Shown here one piece after another: positions 18,350 through 26,748 of a DNA stretch of 64,000 nucleotides (positions are counted from its first letter, which is position 1; each line of letters opens with the position of its first letter). The notes beneath the pieces are model-generated. The model saw only the letters and a program-made list of their open reading frames with translations. It had not been told where the DNA came from and made no database searches. Source of the stretch: Methanofollis ethanolicus. GTDB taxonomy: Archaea; Halobacteriota; Methanomicrobia; Methanomicrobiales; Methanofollaceae. The stretch spans positions 1,798,001 to 1,862,000 of the forward strand of contig NZ_BCNW01000001.1 of assembly GCF_001571385.1 (NCBI RefSeq), in the 5' to 3' direction. Position numbers and translations under genes: made by a program.

Positions 18350-19947
18350 ACCGTTCCAAAGGTAGGGATCTGGAAGAACAATCTGATCATCGGCGGCACG
18401 ATGAGGAACAGGATTCCTGTCAGGGTGAAGAGAAGGGCAGAGAGGAAGTAGTACATATACCGGTCGCCGCCCACCACGATCTTGCCGGCCAGAATGTTCG
18501 AGAGAGTGATCAGCAGGAGGATGGTCGTCACATAGGGCACCATCTTGTCGGCAGGGAAGTTGATGAAGAGGTTCAGGGACCCCGTCATCGACCCTGCAAC
18601 CGAGTCAGGAGAATTTAATGCAGCGCCATTGTCCCCGAGACTCTCCATGACGCTCGCGATCGCCTCGGACATCGTCTCCAGGATCTCGTACAGGGCGAGG
18701 AAGATCGCGACCATGGCCATATGCATCGGCACCAGGAGGACGATAAAACTGGTCGCCACCATGTCGCGCTTCCTGCGCAACAGCACCTGGGAGAGCATCG
18801 ATGACCCGACGATCTTGCCGACGACACCGGGTTCGCCGCCCATGGACACCGAGTCTCGGTAGATGTTCATGTACTTCGCGATGAGATTTGTGCCGCACTC
18901 CCCGATGAACTTCTCCCAGGTGACCGCCTCGTCGAGACCGAGGTTCAACTTCGTGTAGACTGAGTTGATGAGAGGTTCCAGGTTGACAAGGGACTTCCTG
19001 TCGATCTCGCGGATCGCCTCGACGACTGTCGTCCCCTTGCCCTCCATGATCGACCCGATGCCCCTGATAAAGGCAGGAAAGTCCTCGTCCCGCAGGACGA
19101 CATTGTGGTTGTCGATGTAGCCGATGATCCCGAGGGGTGCGAGGATGACACCGACAAGGAGGAAGATCAACCCGGCCTGCACACCGGCAAGAACGAGGAC
19201 GAGCACACTTACTGCCATAATGATGAGGAGCGGCTTTTGCAGCGTGTCGATCATCACCTGCTCCTTCGAGCACCAGCGGTTCATCGACCGGTCGAGCGTC
19301 TTCTCGTCGACAGGCACGGCCTTGTACATCAGGCCGACGCCGAACCCCGAGGTGAGGAGCACCAGGGCATAGGAGGTGTTGAGGGCCGAGTCGATACCGC
19401 TTGGCGCGTAGATCGCCACCGAGATCATGATGATGATCGCGACAAGCATCGAGGAGAAGAGAAGGGCGATATACGCGTCGCCCCACTTCTTCAGCATCTC
19501 GAAACCCTGTTCGAAGGTGTTCCGGTAGACGCTCCTGGCCGTGTTCAGTTCCATGTCCAGGAACTCGTTGTCAGGCACGCCGGACTCGATGGCGTTGGCG
19601 TACCTGTTGAACATGCTCCTGAGCATGTTGTTGTTGACCCGTTCGGCGATTATCCTCAGGCCTTCTGAGTAACTGTAATGCCAGCTGTTGACGAAGAAGA
19701 CCACACGCTGGATATATTTCGTCGAGATGTACTCGTACCTCTTCGCCGTATACTCGAAGAGTTCGGGGCGAGAGACATTGGCCGTCATCGCCGAGGCCAT
19801 ATAGGTGGTCATGAAGACGAGGTCGCCTTCCATCATCTTGTTCTCGGAGATATCGGCGAACGTATTTTTTATCGACCCGACAGACTCGGAAAAGGGGATC
19901 TCGCCCCCGTTCACTTCCAGAATCCTGTCCTTGAGCGACTCGAACAT
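18346..19947 (-). CDS. arlJ: Archaellum membrane platform protein ArlJ (FlaJ)
   Basis: ArlJ (533 aa) is the polytopic membrane protein of the archaellum motor that works with the ATPase ArlI, related to type IV pilus TadC/PilC. At least seven hydrophobic helices are visible in clusters (~residues 155-210, 240-275, 400-425, 470-530), separated by the two cytoplasmic helical domains typical of the family. The gene starts 3 bp after arlI. Confidence 0.95.
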   Translation of the reverse strand: MFESLKDRILEVNGGEIPFSESVGSIKNTFADISENKMMEGDLVFMTTYMASAMTANVSRPELFEYTAKRYEYISTKYIQRVVFFVNSWHYSYSEGLRIIAERVNNNMLRSMFNRYANAIESGVPDNEFLDMELNTARSVYRNTFEQGFEMLKKWGDAYIALLFSSMLVAIIIMISVAIYAPSGIDSALNTSYALVLLTSGFGVGLMYKAVPVDEKTLDRSMNRWCSKEQVMIDTLQKPLLIIMAVSVLVLVLAGVQAGLIFLLVGVILAPLGIIGYIDNHNVVLRDEDFPAFIRGIGSIMEGKGTTVVEAIREIDRKSLVNLEPLINSVYTKLNLGLDEAVTWEKFIGECGTNLIAKYMNIYRDSVSMGGEPGVVGKIVGSSMLSQVLLRRKRDMVATSFIVLLVPMHMAMVAIFLALYEILETMSEAIASVMESLGDNGAALNSPDSVAGSMTGSLNLFINFPADKMVPYVTTILLLITLSNILAGKIVVGGDRYMYYFLSALLFTLTGILFLIVPPMIRLFFQIPTFGTV

Positions 19948-19950
19948 ATC

Positions 19951-21813
19951 TCAGACCTCGATATTCAGGAGACCCTGCTTCTTGATCTTTGAGATCATGT
20001 GGAAGAGGTCCCAGAACTTCGTACAGCCTGCAGCATTCAGCCTGCGCAGGATATTGGCCCTCTTCTCAACTTCGAAATAGATCTCGCTCCTCTTGCTCTC
20101 AGGGATGCCGAGCAGCGTTGCGATCTTGTTTTCAAGGAGGTAACTGCTCCCTTTCCCGCAGAAGACATGCTCGTCCGTGACCGGGTCCCAGTGGAACATC
20201 TCGACAAAGGAGAAACCCTGGGTCTGCGGGTCGTAGCCGACAAGTTCGTTGATGCTGAGCATCCGCCGCACCGTCCCTCCGCCAGGACGGCGGACGGCAC
20301 TCTGGATGATGACGATGTTCAGGTTGTCGACGTGCGTCTTCGGGATGAGGATCGGGTCGCCGCAGAGACGCTGGATCAGTTTCTCGACAGACGCGGCGTG
20401 GAAGGTGCTCATGACAGGGTGGCCGGTCTGCATGGCGGAGAACGCGACGCTCCCCTCGACACCACGGATCTCACCGACCAGGATCTGGTTGGGGCGCTGA
20501 CGGAGGGCGGCCTTCAGGAGGTCGAACATCGTCACATCGGCCCCGTCGCCCTCGCCCTTGCCCTTCGCCTTGGCGACCTCGCGGGTCCAGTTCCGGTGCG
20601 GGACGGTCAGTTCAGGAGTATCCTCGATGGTGACGATCTTGTTCTCCGGCGGGAGGAAGGTGGTGAGGGCGTTGAGGCTCGTCGTCTTGCCGCTTGCCGT
20701 CTCCCCGCTCACGAACATGGACATGCCGTACTCCAGGCAGATCCAGAGATAGGCGGCGGCCGTGTAGTCGCAGGTGTTGGAGTCGATGAGCTGGAGAATG
20801 GAGAGGGGGATCTCGTTCACTTTACGGATGGTGAAGTTGCTCCCGTGCTTGCTCACCTCGGTGCCGTACACGATGTTGATACGGGAACCGTCCGGGAGGG
20901 TGGCGTCCACCACCGGGTTTCTGTACGTGATCGGCCTCTTGATCCGCTCGGCCATCTTGATGACGAAGGCGTCGAGTTCACGGGATTCCGTGAACCCGAT
21001 GACAGACTTCAGACCCCTGAGCATCTTGTGCTCGATGAAGATCGGGCCGACGCCGTCACAGGTGATATCTTCGATATTGGGGTCTGAAAGGAAGGGTTTG
21101 AGGATGCCCATCTCGATCTTGTCGCGGATCATCATGTATTCCAGGGCACGGTATTCGGGGGGGGAGACGACGATCCGCCCGTCGGCGGTCTGCATCAACC
21201 CGGCAAGGACGTCGTCCTCATCGGCTTTTTTCTTTGCCGAAAAGTCGGTGTTGAGGAACGCGACGAGCCGGTCCTTGACGGATTTTTCGGCGACCGTGTC
21301 TGCGGCACCGGGACCGATCTCCTCGCCGGGAACACGGGCATACAGGATCTCGTTGATAAGATTTTTGAGGACCGCGACGCGTTCCTCTTCGGTCACGGGG
21401 TCCTTTTCCAGCGCGTCGAGAAGGTCGATGAGACGCTTTTCGACGACCGGCATCAGTGTGTTGACACTGTGCAGGAACGAGGGTTCGATCGGGATATAGT
21501 AGTTCCTGACGTCCTCGGGATCGGTGAGGATATGGATGAAGGTGTCCTCCCCCACCGGGTAGATGAGGTTGAGGGTCTCAATCTTCCTGACGTCCCGCGT
21601 CAGTTCGGAGAAGAAGAGGGGGATGCCGTAGGTGTTCACCGGGAAGATGTTGAGGTACTCGAGGAGGTGCGGGCACTGTTTGACGTATTCCCGTGCATTT
21701 GTCGGGAGCATCCGGTAGAGTGCCGACGATTCCAGGTCATGATAGCATCCGCTCAGGTCTTCGTTGGCTTCCGTCTTGAAAGGCAGTTGGATCGAGAAGG
21801 GCAGACTGCTCAT
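19951..21813 (-). CDS. arlI: Archaellum motor ATPase ArlI (FlaI)
   Basis: ArlI (620 aa) is the hexameric secretion-type ATPase that drives archaellum assembly and rotation. Visible motifs are Walker A SGETASGKTTS, the Asp box TIEDTPEL, Walker B LVGEIRGVEG and the His box (ATPase core, residues ~345-500), after a long N-terminal domain. It is longer than the about 550 residues usual for the family because of an extended N-terminus. It follows arlH with a 1-bp gap. Confidence 0.97.
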   Translation of the reverse strand: MSSLPFSIQLPFKTEANEDLSGCYHDLESSALYRMLPTNAREYVKQCPHLLEYLNIFPVNTYGIPLFFSELTRDVRKIETLNLIYPVGEDTFIHILTDPEDVRNYYIPIEPSFLHSVNTLMPVVEKRLIDLLDALEKDPVTEEERVAVLKNLINEILYARVPGEEIGPGAADTVAEKSVKDRLVAFLNTDFSAKKKADEDDVLAGLMQTADGRIVVSPPEYRALEYMMIRDKIEMGILKPFLSDPNIEDITCDGVGPIFIEHKMLRGLKSVIGFTESRELDAFVIKMAERIKRPITYRNPVVDATLPDGSRINIVYGTEVSKHGSNFTIRKVNEIPLSILQLIDSNTCDYTAAAYLWICLEYGMSMFVSGETASGKTTSLNALTTFLPPENKIVTIEDTPELTVPHRNWTREVAKAKGKGEGDGADVTMFDLLKAALRQRPNQILVGEIRGVEGSVAFSAMQTGHPVMSTFHAASVEKLIQRLCGDPILIPKTHVDNLNIVIIQSAVRRPGGGTVRRMLSINELVGYDPQTQGFSFVEMFHWDPVTDEHVFCGKGSSYLLENKIATLLGIPESKRSEIYFEVEKRANILRRLNAAGCTKFWDLFHMISKIKKQGLLNIEV

Positions 21814-21814
21814 A

Positions 21815-22561
21815 TCAGACCTTTGCGTAGGTCATCGGGATGATCTTCATGCCGTAGCCGGGGTGGACTTCGAAACTGATGATGTTCCCTGTTGTCTTCT
21901 GCGCCCCCCGCACCTTCACCACTTCGAGCATCATCACGTACTTGTCGCCGACGAGCGCCTTCTTCATGAAGAGGTGGGCGTCGCAGATCGACCTGATGCG
22001 CACCAGGGTGTCGGCCTCGAAGGCGTAGGTGTGCAGGGTGATCAGGATCGTCTTGCCGTGGTCGACGAGGTTCTTGCAGTTCGTGAAGAAGGTGAGGATC
22101 ATGTCGGTCGAGGCGTACTCGGTGAAGAGCGTCAGGGAGTCGATGACCGCGACCTGGGACGTGCTCCTCTGGATATGAGTGATGATCGTCTGGAGGACGC
22201 CCTGCATGTCCTCCTTGTTCCACTCGAAACCGACGGTATGGAGGGGGTAGATCCGCATGTAGCCCCAGGCAAAGTAGTCCGAGATGTCAAGGCTCATCGA
22301 CTCCATCTGGTTGATGAAACTCTTGGTGGTGTTCTCGGTGGTGAAGAGGTCGACATTGAGCCCCTGTTTCATGGCGCCCCAGACGATCTGCTGGGTCAGG
22401 ACGCTCTTGCCTGTATCGTTCTCCCCTTCGATGAGGGTTAAGGACTCGAGGGGGAGGCCGTCTGCGATCTTCTTGTCGAGTTCTTTGTTCCCGGTGGAGA
22501 GGATCTTCTTGTCACTGCCGCCAAGGAGGTCGCTAAGGGATTCTTTTGATTCGTCTGCCAT
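21815..22561 (-). CDS. arlH: Archaellum motor regulator ArlH (FlaH)
   Basis: ArlH (248 aa) is a RecA/KaiC-like ATP-binding protein that forms a ring under ArlI in the motor complex. Walker A is GENDTGKSVL and Walker B is VAVIDSLTLF, as in the family, which binds ATP but hydrolyses it poorly. It sits between arlF and arlI with gaps of 4 and 1 bp. Confidence 0.96.
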   Translation of the reverse strand: MADESKESLSDLLGGSDKKILSTGNKELDKKIADGLPLESLTLIEGENDTGKSVLTQQIVWGAMKQGLNVDLFTTENTTKSFINQMESMSLDISDYFAWGYMRIYPLHTVGFEWNKEDMQGVLQTIITHIQRSTSQVAVIDSLTLFTEYASTDMILTFFTNCKNLVDHGKTILITLHTYAFEADTLVRIRSICDAHLFMKKALVGDKYVMMLEVVKVRGAQKTTGNIISFEVHPGYGMKIIPMTYAKV

Positions 22562-22565
22562 GTTC

Positions 22566-23042
22566 TCACCTGAGATATGCGGAGTCCGAGATGCCGTTCG
22601 GCGTCGTTACCTGGGCCCAGTCCGGCTGGTTGCCCTCGTACTGGATGGAGATGTTCATCGTCTCGCCCGGGTCGAGTTCATGGGGATGGATGATGTCGGG
22701 CTGGATCGAGGTCCACGACCAGGTGCCGGCGCCGCCCGAGGAACTGTAGGGATAGTAGACCGGGGTGCCGTTCTCCACGGCGGTGAAGACCGCCATCCGG
22801 TCGAACGTCAGGACAGGTTCGCTGCCTGTGTTTTCCACGAGCACATAGATGGTCCCGGCATCGACGGTGTGGCCGACGATCGCGACCGACGTATGGAGAC
22901 GGGACTCCTGCACCTGGACCTGGTCCTTGTGGGCGGTGGCGACCACGTCCGCGGTGACGAGGATGCCGCCGATGATCGCGTACGCGACGACCACGAGAAG
23001 AACGATGGAGATTGCCGCCGTGACCAGTGACCCCGCCCCCAT
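22566..23042 (-). CDS. arlF: Archaellum stator subunit ArlF
   Basis: A 158-aa protein with an N-terminal hydrophobic, pilin-like helix (LVTAAISIVLLVVVAYAII) and an outward beta-sandwich domain. ArlF and ArlG form the pseudoperiplasmic stator that contacts the S-layer. I assign this gene as ArlF because it begins MG-, as many ArlF proteins do, but its position after the neighbour would also fit ArlG; the two names may need swapping. Confidence 0.8.
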   Translation of the reverse strand: MGAGSLVTAAISIVLLVVVAYAIIGGILVTADVVATAHKDQVQVQESRLHTSVAIVGHTVDAGTIYVLVENTGSEPVLTFDRMAVFTAVENGTPVYYPYSSSGGAGTWSWTSIQPDIIHPHELDPGETMNISIQYEGNQPDWAQVTTPNGISDSAYLR

Positions 23043-23045
23043 GCT

Positions 23046-23525
23046 TCATGCACCTGCCGTGAATTCTGTGGACCTCACCGTCCCGCCGGGCAGCACGATC
23101 TGGAAGTAGACGACATCTCCGGAGGTATCAGGGAGAAGATTGGTGGTGGCGTCGATCCGGACCGTCGCACCGGGTTGCCAGTAGTCGGGGCCGCCGTCGA
23201 GGATGGTGAAGGTCCAGGTGCCGTAGGAGATCCTGTCGAAATCGCCGGTCTTCCCGATAAAAATATCTGCGCCCTCCAGGTCATTCGCCGCGATCCTGAC
23301 TGAGCCGACATTTTTCAGCCAGATCTTTGCGGTCTGGCCGGAGGCCGAGGCAAAAGTGTTGATGACCTTGACGTCTGTGCGGACCTGTCGATCCACGGCA
23401 TGGGATGTCGATCCTGCCGTGTCAGAGATGGTATAAATTATGGGAAAGATTGCGTTGACGAGCACGCCGGCCGCTATTACAGCACCGATGAGCAATATAG
23501 CAGTCGTAATGGTTTCGCTCGACAT
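23046..23525 (-). CDS. arlG: Archaellum stator subunit ArlG
   Basis: A 159-aa protein with an N-terminal helix (TITTAILLIGAVIAAGVLVN) followed by an immunoglobulin-like outward domain with the WLKNVGS strand common to ArlF/ArlG. Assigned ArlG from the SETITTAI start; see the neighbour for the F/G ambiguity. It lies 14 bp after the arlC/D/E gene and 3 bp before arlF. Confidence 0.8.
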   Translation of the reverse strand: MSSETITTAILLIGAVIAAGVLVNAIFPIIYTISDTAGSTSHAVDRQVRTDVKVINTFASASGQTAKIWLKNVGSVRIAANDLEGADIFIGKTGDFDRISYGTWTFTILDGGPDYWQPGATVRIDATTNLLPDTSGDVVYFQIVLPGGTVRSTEFTAGA

Positions 23526-23539
23526 CCATCATATCCTTT

Positions 23540-24319
23540 TCAGATCCTTTCCAGCGATTTCACCCAGTCGTCGCCGGAGTCTTTCCCGGTCTCTTCCGTC
23601 TTTGCCCTTTCGCCTTTTGCACGCTTCTGGTCCATCAGCACCTCGATCATGTCTCTGTCCAGTGCGGTGTCGTTCGGGTCGAGGATACGGTTCAGGACAT
23701 AGAGTTCTGAGACGAACTCTTCGGCCTTCATCTCGTCGACTTCGCCGAGAGAGGCGGGCATGAGCCGTGCGATCTCCTTGACCTGGGAGACTTCCTCGTG
23801 AGAGAGGTAGCCCATCGAGGCATAGGAGTCGAGCATCATTTCCAGGCGGTCGTAGCCGTATTTCTTGACGGCCTTGCCGGTCCACTCAAAGAGGCGGTGG
23901 ACTTTCTGGAGGCGGAGTTTCTCCTGCCTGGGCTGCTGGACTGCGGCCTGGGTGGCGGCGAGGTGCGCATGGAGGTTGGCAAGGAGGTTCTCGTCGGCCT
24001 TGAAGGCGGCAAGGTCGTCACCTGCCTTTGCCTTCGGTTTCTGCACGGGTGTGTCGGGTACGGCCTCGTCTTCGACCTCGTCCTCGGCGTCGTCTTCGGC
24101 CTCCTCTTTCTTCGCCGCCGGCATCGATCCCATGCCGCCTGCCGCGAAGACGAAGGGGTTCTCCATCTCGTTCATCCGCTCCCTGATATCGATGAGGAGT
24201 TTCTTGACCGAGATCTTAACGAGGTCAACCTCACGCTCCAGGTTCGCAAGTTTGACCTCGGGGTCGTCGGCCGATGCGGCACCAAGGATCTGGTCAACCT
24301 GAGACTGATTTACCGTCAT
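23540..24319 (-). CDS. Archaellum switch-complex protein ArlC/D/E
   Basis: A 259-aa protein of the ArlC/D/E family, the cytoplasmic ring that receives CheF/CheY-P. It has an N-terminal coiled coil (DPEVKLANLEREVDLVKISV), an acidic/Lys linker (~75-115) and the C-terminal ArlD/E domain (RLFEWTGKAVKKYGYDRLEM ... MGYLSHEEV). Only one gene represents the three proteins that are separate in Methanococcus. Confidence 0.9.
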   Translation of the reverse strand: MTVNQSQVDQILGAASADDPEVKLANLEREVDLVKISVKKLLIDIRERMNEMENPFVFAAGGMGSMPAAKKEEAEDDAEDEVEDEAVPDTPVQKPKAKAGDDLAAFKADENLLANLHAHLAATQAAVQQPRQEKLRLQKVHRLFEWTGKAVKKYGYDRLEMMLDSYASMGYLSHEEVSQVKEIARLMPASLGEVDEMKAEEFVSELYVLNRILDPNDTALDRDMIEVLMDQKRAKGERAKTEETGKDSGDDWVKSLERI

Positions 24320-24354
24320 TCCACGTCACCATTCCCTTTTTCAGAGTTTGACCT

Positions 24355-24370
24355 CAAAAAAAAGGGGGTT
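24355..24370 (-). terminator. U-tract terminator after the second archaellin gene
   Basis: On the minus strand CCCCC is followed by eight T residues (24356-24363), 23 bp after the arlB stop codon. Archaeal terminators are typically such U-tracts. Partial termination here would make archaellin mRNA more abundant than motor mRNA. Confidence 0.5.
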
Positions 24371-24385
24371 AGTAGATTCAAATCC

Positions 24386-24994
24386 TCACTCGAAGAGGAG
24401 GGTAACGTTGTCGACCTGTGTCGGCACGTACTTCTTCAGCTGGAGGGTCGCACCGACCGCAGGCTTGAGTTCAATGCCGAACTGGTCGCCGGAGACTGCA
24501 GTTGCAGACTTCGGGATCGAGACGTTAATCAGGAACTGCTCGCCCCTCTGCACGAGGGTGTCGTCGTTCCCGTTCAGGATCTGCTCGACAGACCAGTTGC
24601 CTGCACCGGGGACGCCGGGAGTAATCTTACCGGTCTTTCTGTCCACAGAGGGACTCCGGTTGACGACGTACTGGCCGCCCTTATCGGTATAGGTCATCAG
24701 GACGTCTCCGACATCATAGGCGCTGCCGCCGGCAGTCGTCGAGATGGTGAAGAGGACGTTCGTCAGATTGTCATGGGTGGTCGTGTTGCCAAGGCCGACG
24801 ACATTGCCGACGATTTCGACACTCGAACTGGCCTGCGCCATACTGCTGTGGACGACTTCCTGGCTCTTCTGGGAGGTGAAGAAACCAGCGCCGAGCATCA
24901 CATACGAGAAGACCGCTGCGACCACAACAAATGCAATGAGCACGATTGCAGCCTCAAGGCCGGTAAATGCTTCTTCCTGCTTGAAAGATCTCAT
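24386..24994 (-). CDS. arlB2: Archaellin ArlB, second copy
   Basis: A major archaellum filament subunit (202 aa). The class III signal peptide is MRSFKQEEAFTG, with cleavage by the prepilin peptidase before LEAAIVLIAFVVVAAVFSYV, the assembly helix. The rest is the outward beta-barrel domain. It shares almost the whole first 45 residues (EAFTGLEAAIVLIAF ... GFFTSQKSQEVVH) with the copy upstream and diverges after that. It follows that copy by 12 bp. Confidence 0.96.
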   Translation of the reverse strand: MRSFKQEEAFTGLEAAIVLIAFVVVAAVFSYVMLGAGFFTSQKSQEVVHSSMAQASSSVEIVGNVVGLGNTTTHDNLTNVLFTISTTAGGSAYDVGDVLMTYTDKGGQYVVNRSPSVDRKTGKITPGVPGAGNWSVEQILNGNDDTLVQRGEQFLINVSIPKSATAVSGDQFGIELKPAVGATLQLKKYVPTQVDNVTLLFE

Positions 24995-25006
24995 TTCTGT
25001 CTCACC

Positions 25007-25561
25007 TCAGTACACTTCATAGTATCTGTCATCGACAATGCGCGTGGGGGCGGTCCGTGCGAGGGACAGCGCGGCACCGACCGACGGCTTCACATCGATG
25101 GTGAAGACCTGCTTCGGGCTGACGCTAACAGTATCCAGGGGCACATTAACTTTCACCAGTTCGCCGGCCTCAAGGAGGCTGTCGGTGTCGGTATCGTTGT
25201 TGTACCAGGTGTATCCTACCTGCGTACTGTTCAGCAACACAAAGGCGTTGTCTGTGGTCACCGCATATGCAGTCCTGCTGAGGTCGACGGGTGTACCGCC
25301 GGAGGTCAACTGGAGGTAAAAGGTCGCATTGGCCAGCTTGTCACTGGCGCCACCTATCACGACGACGCTGCCCGCCAGGTCGACTGACGAGCTCGTCTGG
25401 GAGGTCGCCGTGTGGACGACTTCCTGGCTCTTCTGGGAGGTGAAGAAACCAGCGCCGAGCATCATGTACGAGAACACAGCGGCCACGACGACGAAGGCGA
25501 TCAGGACGATCGCTGCCTCGAGACCGGTGAATGCCTCATCATTCTTTCCGAATTTTCTCAT
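25007..25561 (-). CDS. arlB1: Archaellin ArlB, first copy
   Basis: The first gene of the archaellum/chemotaxis operon (184 aa). The signal peptide MRKFGKNDEAFTG precedes the same assembly helix as in arlB2. The outer domain is shorter and divergent, so the filament may be built from two subunits. A Shine-Dalgarno GGGTGA lies just upstream of ATG 25561, and a TATA box is at 25633-25640. Confidence 0.96.
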   Translation of the reverse strand: MRKFGKNDEAFTGLEAAIVLIAFVVVAAVFSYMMLGAGFFTSQKSQEVVHTATSQTSSSVDLAGSVVVIGGASDKLANATFYLQLTSGGTPVDLSRTAYAVTTDNAFVLLNSTQVGYTWYNNDTDTDSLLEAGELVKVNVPLDTVSVSPKQVFTIDVKPSVGAALSLARTAPTRIVDDRYYEVY

Positions 25562-25632
25562 AACTTCACCCTGATTGATCAGTGAACGCTGGACCTTTCC
25601 AACATTCCTACACTATTGATTTGTGTATTGAC

Positions 25633-25640
25633 ATATATAG
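25633..25640 (-). promoter_or_regulatory. TATA box of the archaellum operon
   Basis: On the minus strand ATCTATATATGTC lies about 75 bp before arlB1. A start near 25608 would give a leader of about 47 nt that includes the GGGTGA ribosome-binding site. This is the only strong TATA-like sequence before the long minus-strand operon. Confidence 0.6.
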
Positions 25641-25759
25641 ATTCCGTTTTCAGCCAGATACAGATTTGTGGATTTATACCCTAAACACAGCATAATGAAC
25701 GAGGATATACAAAAAAAGTATTATCGTCCCAGGAGTACCATCTTCAGGAAGGTGATAAA

Positions 25760-26404
25760 ATGGAACGGGCAGATCTCCTCAGTCTCGCCGCCGGGCTGGT
25801 CATTGTAATCGTCATCGCGCTTTTCATCAAGCCGATGATCGCGGCGGCACCGGTCAACCAGACACTTCCGGGAAGCGATCCCGCGCAGGTGACGTTCGCC
25901 CCGACACCCACGCCCCTCATGCCAGGGTGGGACGGGAAGGTCCGGGATATCGGGTTTGTCGACCCGGCGACATACCATCTGAATATCACGGACGAGCAGG
26001 TCAGGTGGAGAGAGACTCCCTCCGGGGATGTCAGGAAAGACACCATGGTCCCCTATGCCACGATCCGCGGCACGGGGAGCGGGACAACCGAGATCATCCA
26101 TGTCCCGGTGCCGTACTGGGAACTGCGCTATGATGCCGACCCGTACAACACCGAATTCGGGTACCTCAATGTCCAGGTGATGGACGCCGCGGACCCCAAC
26201 AGGTTTGTCAGGATCGTCACCCTCCAGCGCGCAGACCTCGTCACGGCAGAAAACGCGACTGCAGAGTGGAAAAACGAGAACTGGAAAGAAACTTTCTATG
26301 AGGGGCAGAGAGACTACTGGTTCGTGATCAACACCCGGTGCATCAGGTCGTACACGCTCCAGGTCATGGTGCCGGAGAAGTACGTCCCGGGGGACATCCA
26401 GTAA
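25760..26404 (+). CDS. Single-TM extracytoplasmic protein, paralogue of the gene at 7705
   Basis: A 214-aa protein with an N-terminal anchor (DLLSLAAGLVIVIVIALFI), a FAPTPTPLMPG linker and an outward beta-rich domain. It shares with the protein at 7705 the DLLS-x-AAG start, the PTPT linker, VPVPYWEL and a C-terminal YWFVINT strand. A good Shine-Dalgarno (GGAAGGTGATAAA) precedes the ATG. It is divergent from arlB1, so both could share the 200-bp control region. A surface or archaellum-associated role is likely but not shown. Confidence 0.75.
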   Translation: MERADLLSLAAGLVIVIVIALFIKPMIAAAPVNQTLPGSDPAQVTFAPTPTPLMPGWDGKVRDIGFVDPATYHLNITDEQVRWRETPSGDVRKDTMVPYATIRGTGSGTTEIIHVPVPYWELRYDADPYNTEFGYLNVQVMDAADPNRFVRIVTLQRADLVTAENATAEWKNENWKETFYEGQRDYWFVINTRCIRSYTLQVMVPEKYVPGDIQ

Positions 26405-26687
26405 CAGATCTTTTCTCAGAATATTTTTTCCCTTCCCTGGCAGGGACGCTCCCCTGTACGCCCCGGCACAGAGACCGGAACAGAATTTTTCAGACCTGAA
26501 TGTGAGTTATGCCATCGACGTGACCGGGGGTCCTGATCTGTGTTGGGACAACCTCCATGAAAAATGTCAGGGAGTTTCAAAGAACCGCCTGAAATTTCGT
26601 TTCACGAGCGGCCCTACAAAGGCATACTTTTCAAGAACCGAAGACATCAAACATCTTCGGGAAAGGGATTAAGAAAACAGATCCTTG
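26405..26687. other. Intergenic region before the integrated elements
   Basis: No gene seen. It contains a T-rich stretch just after the 25760 gene (TATTTTTTCCC, probable terminator) and an inverted repeat CCGAAGA/TCTTCGG (about 26638-26661) directly before the attachment site. Confidence 0.5.
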
Positions 26688-26709
26688 AAGCCTCAGCCGG
26701 GCTTAACTC
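26661..26709. repeat. Left attachment site (attL) of element 1
   Basis: Holds GGGATTAAGAA (26665-26675) and AAGCCTCAGCCGGGCTTAA. The last part matches the 3' end of tRNA-Thr at 48149. GGGATTAAGAA sits exactly 12 bp before AAGCCTCAGCCG both here and beside the tRNA gene. The junction copy at 34.77 kb shares AGCCTCAGCCGGGCTTAA. Confidence 0.8.
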
Positions 26710-26724
26710 AATATGTTCATATCC

Positions 26725-26748
26725 CCATACACTAATAGGAGTGTATGG
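26725..26748. promoter_or_regulatory. Perfect palindrome over the integrase start codon
   Basis: CCATACACT and AGTGTATGG form a perfect 9-bp inverted repeat with a 6-bp spacer. The second arm contains the integrase ATG (26745). It could be an operator for self-regulation, or an mRNA hairpin that hides the start. Confidence 0.55.
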
